6,222 nucleotides of DNA from Smithellaceae bacterium (lineage in GTDB: Bacteria > Desulfobacterota > Syntrophia > Syntrophales > Smithellaceae): positions 1 to 6,222 of the forward strand of contig JAQVQT010000110.1 in the NCBI GenBank assembly GCA_028701435.1. Reading direction: 5' to 3'. A program made the position numbers and the translations under genes. This document shows positions 4,909 to 6,222 of the stretch, piece after piece. Every line of letters starts with the position of its first letter. Position 1 is the stretch's first letter. The notes below the pieces were generated by a model. It did no database searches, was not told the origin of the DNA, and saw only the letters and a list, made by a program, of their open reading frames with translations.

Positions 4909-6222
4909 TCAGGAGCGGTTCTTTGCGGCGGCAAAAGCCGCGGCGCTTTCTCCGGCCACATATCCGGTGGAGAACGCGGCCTGCAGGTTATAGCCGCCAG
5001 TGTCGGCGTCGATGTCCATCACCTCACCGCAAAAATAAAGGCCGGAAACTTTTTTCGACGCCAGCGTTCGCGGATCAATTTCGCTAAGCGCAACGCCGCC
5101 CGCCGTCACGATGGCTTTGGCCGGCGGCAAGGGGGCCTGAATGTTGAACCGCAGCGCTTTGAGCACGTCGATCATTTTTTCCCGCTCAGCGGCGCCGACC
5201 TGATGTGCCGGTTTGTTCCCGTCGATTCCGGAAAGGGCCGCCAGCGGACCGATCATCTTTGCCGGAAGATAGTCTTTCCAGATCGTCGTTATTTTTCTTT
5301 TGCCGAATGCGTTGAAATCTTTTTGCAGTCTTTTGCCCAGCTGCTCCCGGGTCACGGCGGGTTTTAAATCGATCAGGACGGAAACCGGCCCCTGCTCAAG
5401 GGCGTCCACCACGGCGAGGCTCAAAAGCAGAATGATCGGCCCGCCCAGGCCGAAATGGGTGAACAGCATTTCGCCGAAACGGCTTTCGATGACCGGCGGA
5501 CGAGGGGCTTTGCTTTCGCCGCGGCCATAGTCGCAGGACGGCGCAAGCGCGGCGTCCATCGTTTCCGCTTCTCCCTGAAACGCCGTGGCGCGGACATTGC
5601 GCAGAGACACGCCCTGCATCGACCGGGCAAGCGCCTGTTCCCGAACGACAAGCGGAACCAGCGCCGGCCTGGGCTTGATGATGGCGTGCCCCAGCGCCGC
5701 GCTCAAGGCATAGCCGTCGCCTTCCGAGCCGGTCGCCGGCCAGGAGGCGCCGCCGGTGGCGAGAATCACCGAGGACGCCAGACAGAAGCCGCCCGTTGTC
5801 TCAACGACAAAGAGGGAATCCGGTCGAAGCGCCACGGACGTCACCCGGGCATGGAGCCGTCTGCGGACGCGATGCTCCGTCAGGTATTTTTGAAAAACCC
5901 GCACCACGTCGCGGGCGTCGTCGGAAACAGGGAAGATTCTTCCGCCCCGCTCCACTTTGGTCGCGAGACCGTACCGTTCAAAGAACGCCAGCAGTTCGGG
6001 GCGAAAAAAGCGTGAAAACGCGCCGTGCAAAAAGCGGCCGTTCGGCCCGTACATGGAAATAAAGGATTTCAGGTCCGCGGCATTGGTCAGATTGCAGCGG
6101 GTTTTGCCGCTGACCAGAATTTTTTTGCCGCACCCCTCCATTTTTTCCAAAAGCAGCACACGGGCGCCCCGCTCGGCCGCCCGTCCGGCGGCCATGAGCC
6201 CCGCCGCTCCGCCGCCCACCAC
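4909..6222 (-). CDS. HI0933/YhiN-family FAD-dependent flavoprotein, 5' end cut by window
   Basis: A minus-strand gene with its stop at 4911-4909 is open to the right edge. 437 residues are visible, and a few N-terminal residues of the first beta strand are missing, so the leading GTG is probably an internal Val rather than the start. The dinucleotide-binding GGGAAG (3-8) and the strand end LLLEK (Glu26) bind FAD. The family signature is GKKILVSGKTRCNLTN (32-47), followed by RIFPVS (95-100), ILATGGASWPATGS (153-166), GEMLFTHFGLGGP (250-262), TAGGV (373-377) and the C-terminal GEVMDIDADTGGYNLQ (399-414). Together these define the HI0933-like group (YhiN, BaiN, 'aminoacetone oxidase family'). 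From memory, E. coli YhiN has been reported as the 23S rRNA dihydrouridine synthase RdsA, and BaiN as a bile-acid flavoprotein. The role here is not shown. The SGKTRCN core differs from the common SGGGRCN, and residues about 218-247 look like an extra loop. No signal peptide or membrane segment is visible, so it is probably cytoplasmic. Confidence 0.93.
   Translation of the reverse strand: MVGGGAAGLMAAGRAAERGARVLLLEKMEGCGKKILVSGKTRCNLTNAADLKSFISMYGPNGRFLHGAFSRFFRPELLAFFERYGLATKVERGGRIFPVSDDARDVVRVFQKYLTEHRVRRRLHARVTSVALRPDSLFVVETTGGFCLASSVILATGGASWPATGSEGDGYALSAALGHAIIKPRPALVPLVVREQALARSMQGVSLRNVRATAFQGEAETMDAALAPSCDYGRGESKAPRPPVIESRFGEMLFTHFGLGGPIILLLSLAVVDALEQGPVSVLIDLKPAVTREQLGKRLQKDFNAFGKRKITTIWKDYLPAKMIGPLAALSGIDGNKPAHQVGAAEREKMIDVLKALRFNIQAPLPPAKAIVTAGGVALSEIDPRTLASKKVSGLYFCGEVMDIDADTGGYNLQAAFSTGYVAGESAAAFAAAKNRS

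Noticed and set aside
5455..6015. 186-codon plus-strand open frame
   Set aside because: It is antisense to the flavoprotein, whose motifs are unmistakable. The Arg-rich composition reflects GC-rich codons read backwards.
1..6222. Mobile element, CRISPR array, toxin-antitoxin or novel defence system
   Set aside because: There is no transposase, integrase, spaced direct repeats, small paired genes or nuclease motif in any supported frame. All three protein genes belong to known families.

Overview
The window reads as an ordinary chromosomal segment of a moderately GC-rich Gram-negative bacterium. The best guess is a deltaproteobacterium (Desulfobacterota, Syntrophus- or Desulfobacter-like). 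The guess rests on the style of the large soluble multi-PAS hybrid kinase with an HDFNNLL H-box, and on its third PAS domain (FEHTATANMILAEDTT...SWTRFV), a type I associate with that group. No marker gene fixes the taxon.

Layout from left to right. Positions 1-45 hold the 5' part of a tRNA-Gly(CCC) gene on the minus strand, cut by the window edge. Positions 46-264 are a divergent intergenic region with a possible promoter for each direction, a perfect small inverted repeat between them, and two small hairpins ahead of the next gene. Positions 265-1851 (+) encode peptide chain release factor 3 (prfC), most likely starting at a TTG codon. After a 97-base gap containing a nested stem-loop, positions 1949-4774 (+) encode a 941-residue cytoplasmic hybrid sensor histidine kinase: four PAS domains, HisKA, HATPase and a C-terminal receiver. 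A 134-base convergent gap holds two imperfect candidate hairpins but no convincing terminator. Positions 4909-6222 (-) encode a flavoprotein of the HI0933/YhiN (BaiN/RdsA) family whose first few codons lie beyond the right edge.

The tRNA, RF3 and possibly the flavoprotein touch on translation: decoding of GGG codons, recycling of release factors, and perhaps rRNA dihydrouridine formation if the E. coli YhiN assignment carries over. They are in different transcription units, so I do not claim a common system. The kinase follows prfC on the same strand but has no partner regulator in view. I found no mobile element, CRISPR array, phage gene or new defence-like system. The items most worth a second look are the structured prfC leader, the nested stem-loop between prfC and the kinase, and the variant signature and extra loop in the flavoprotein.
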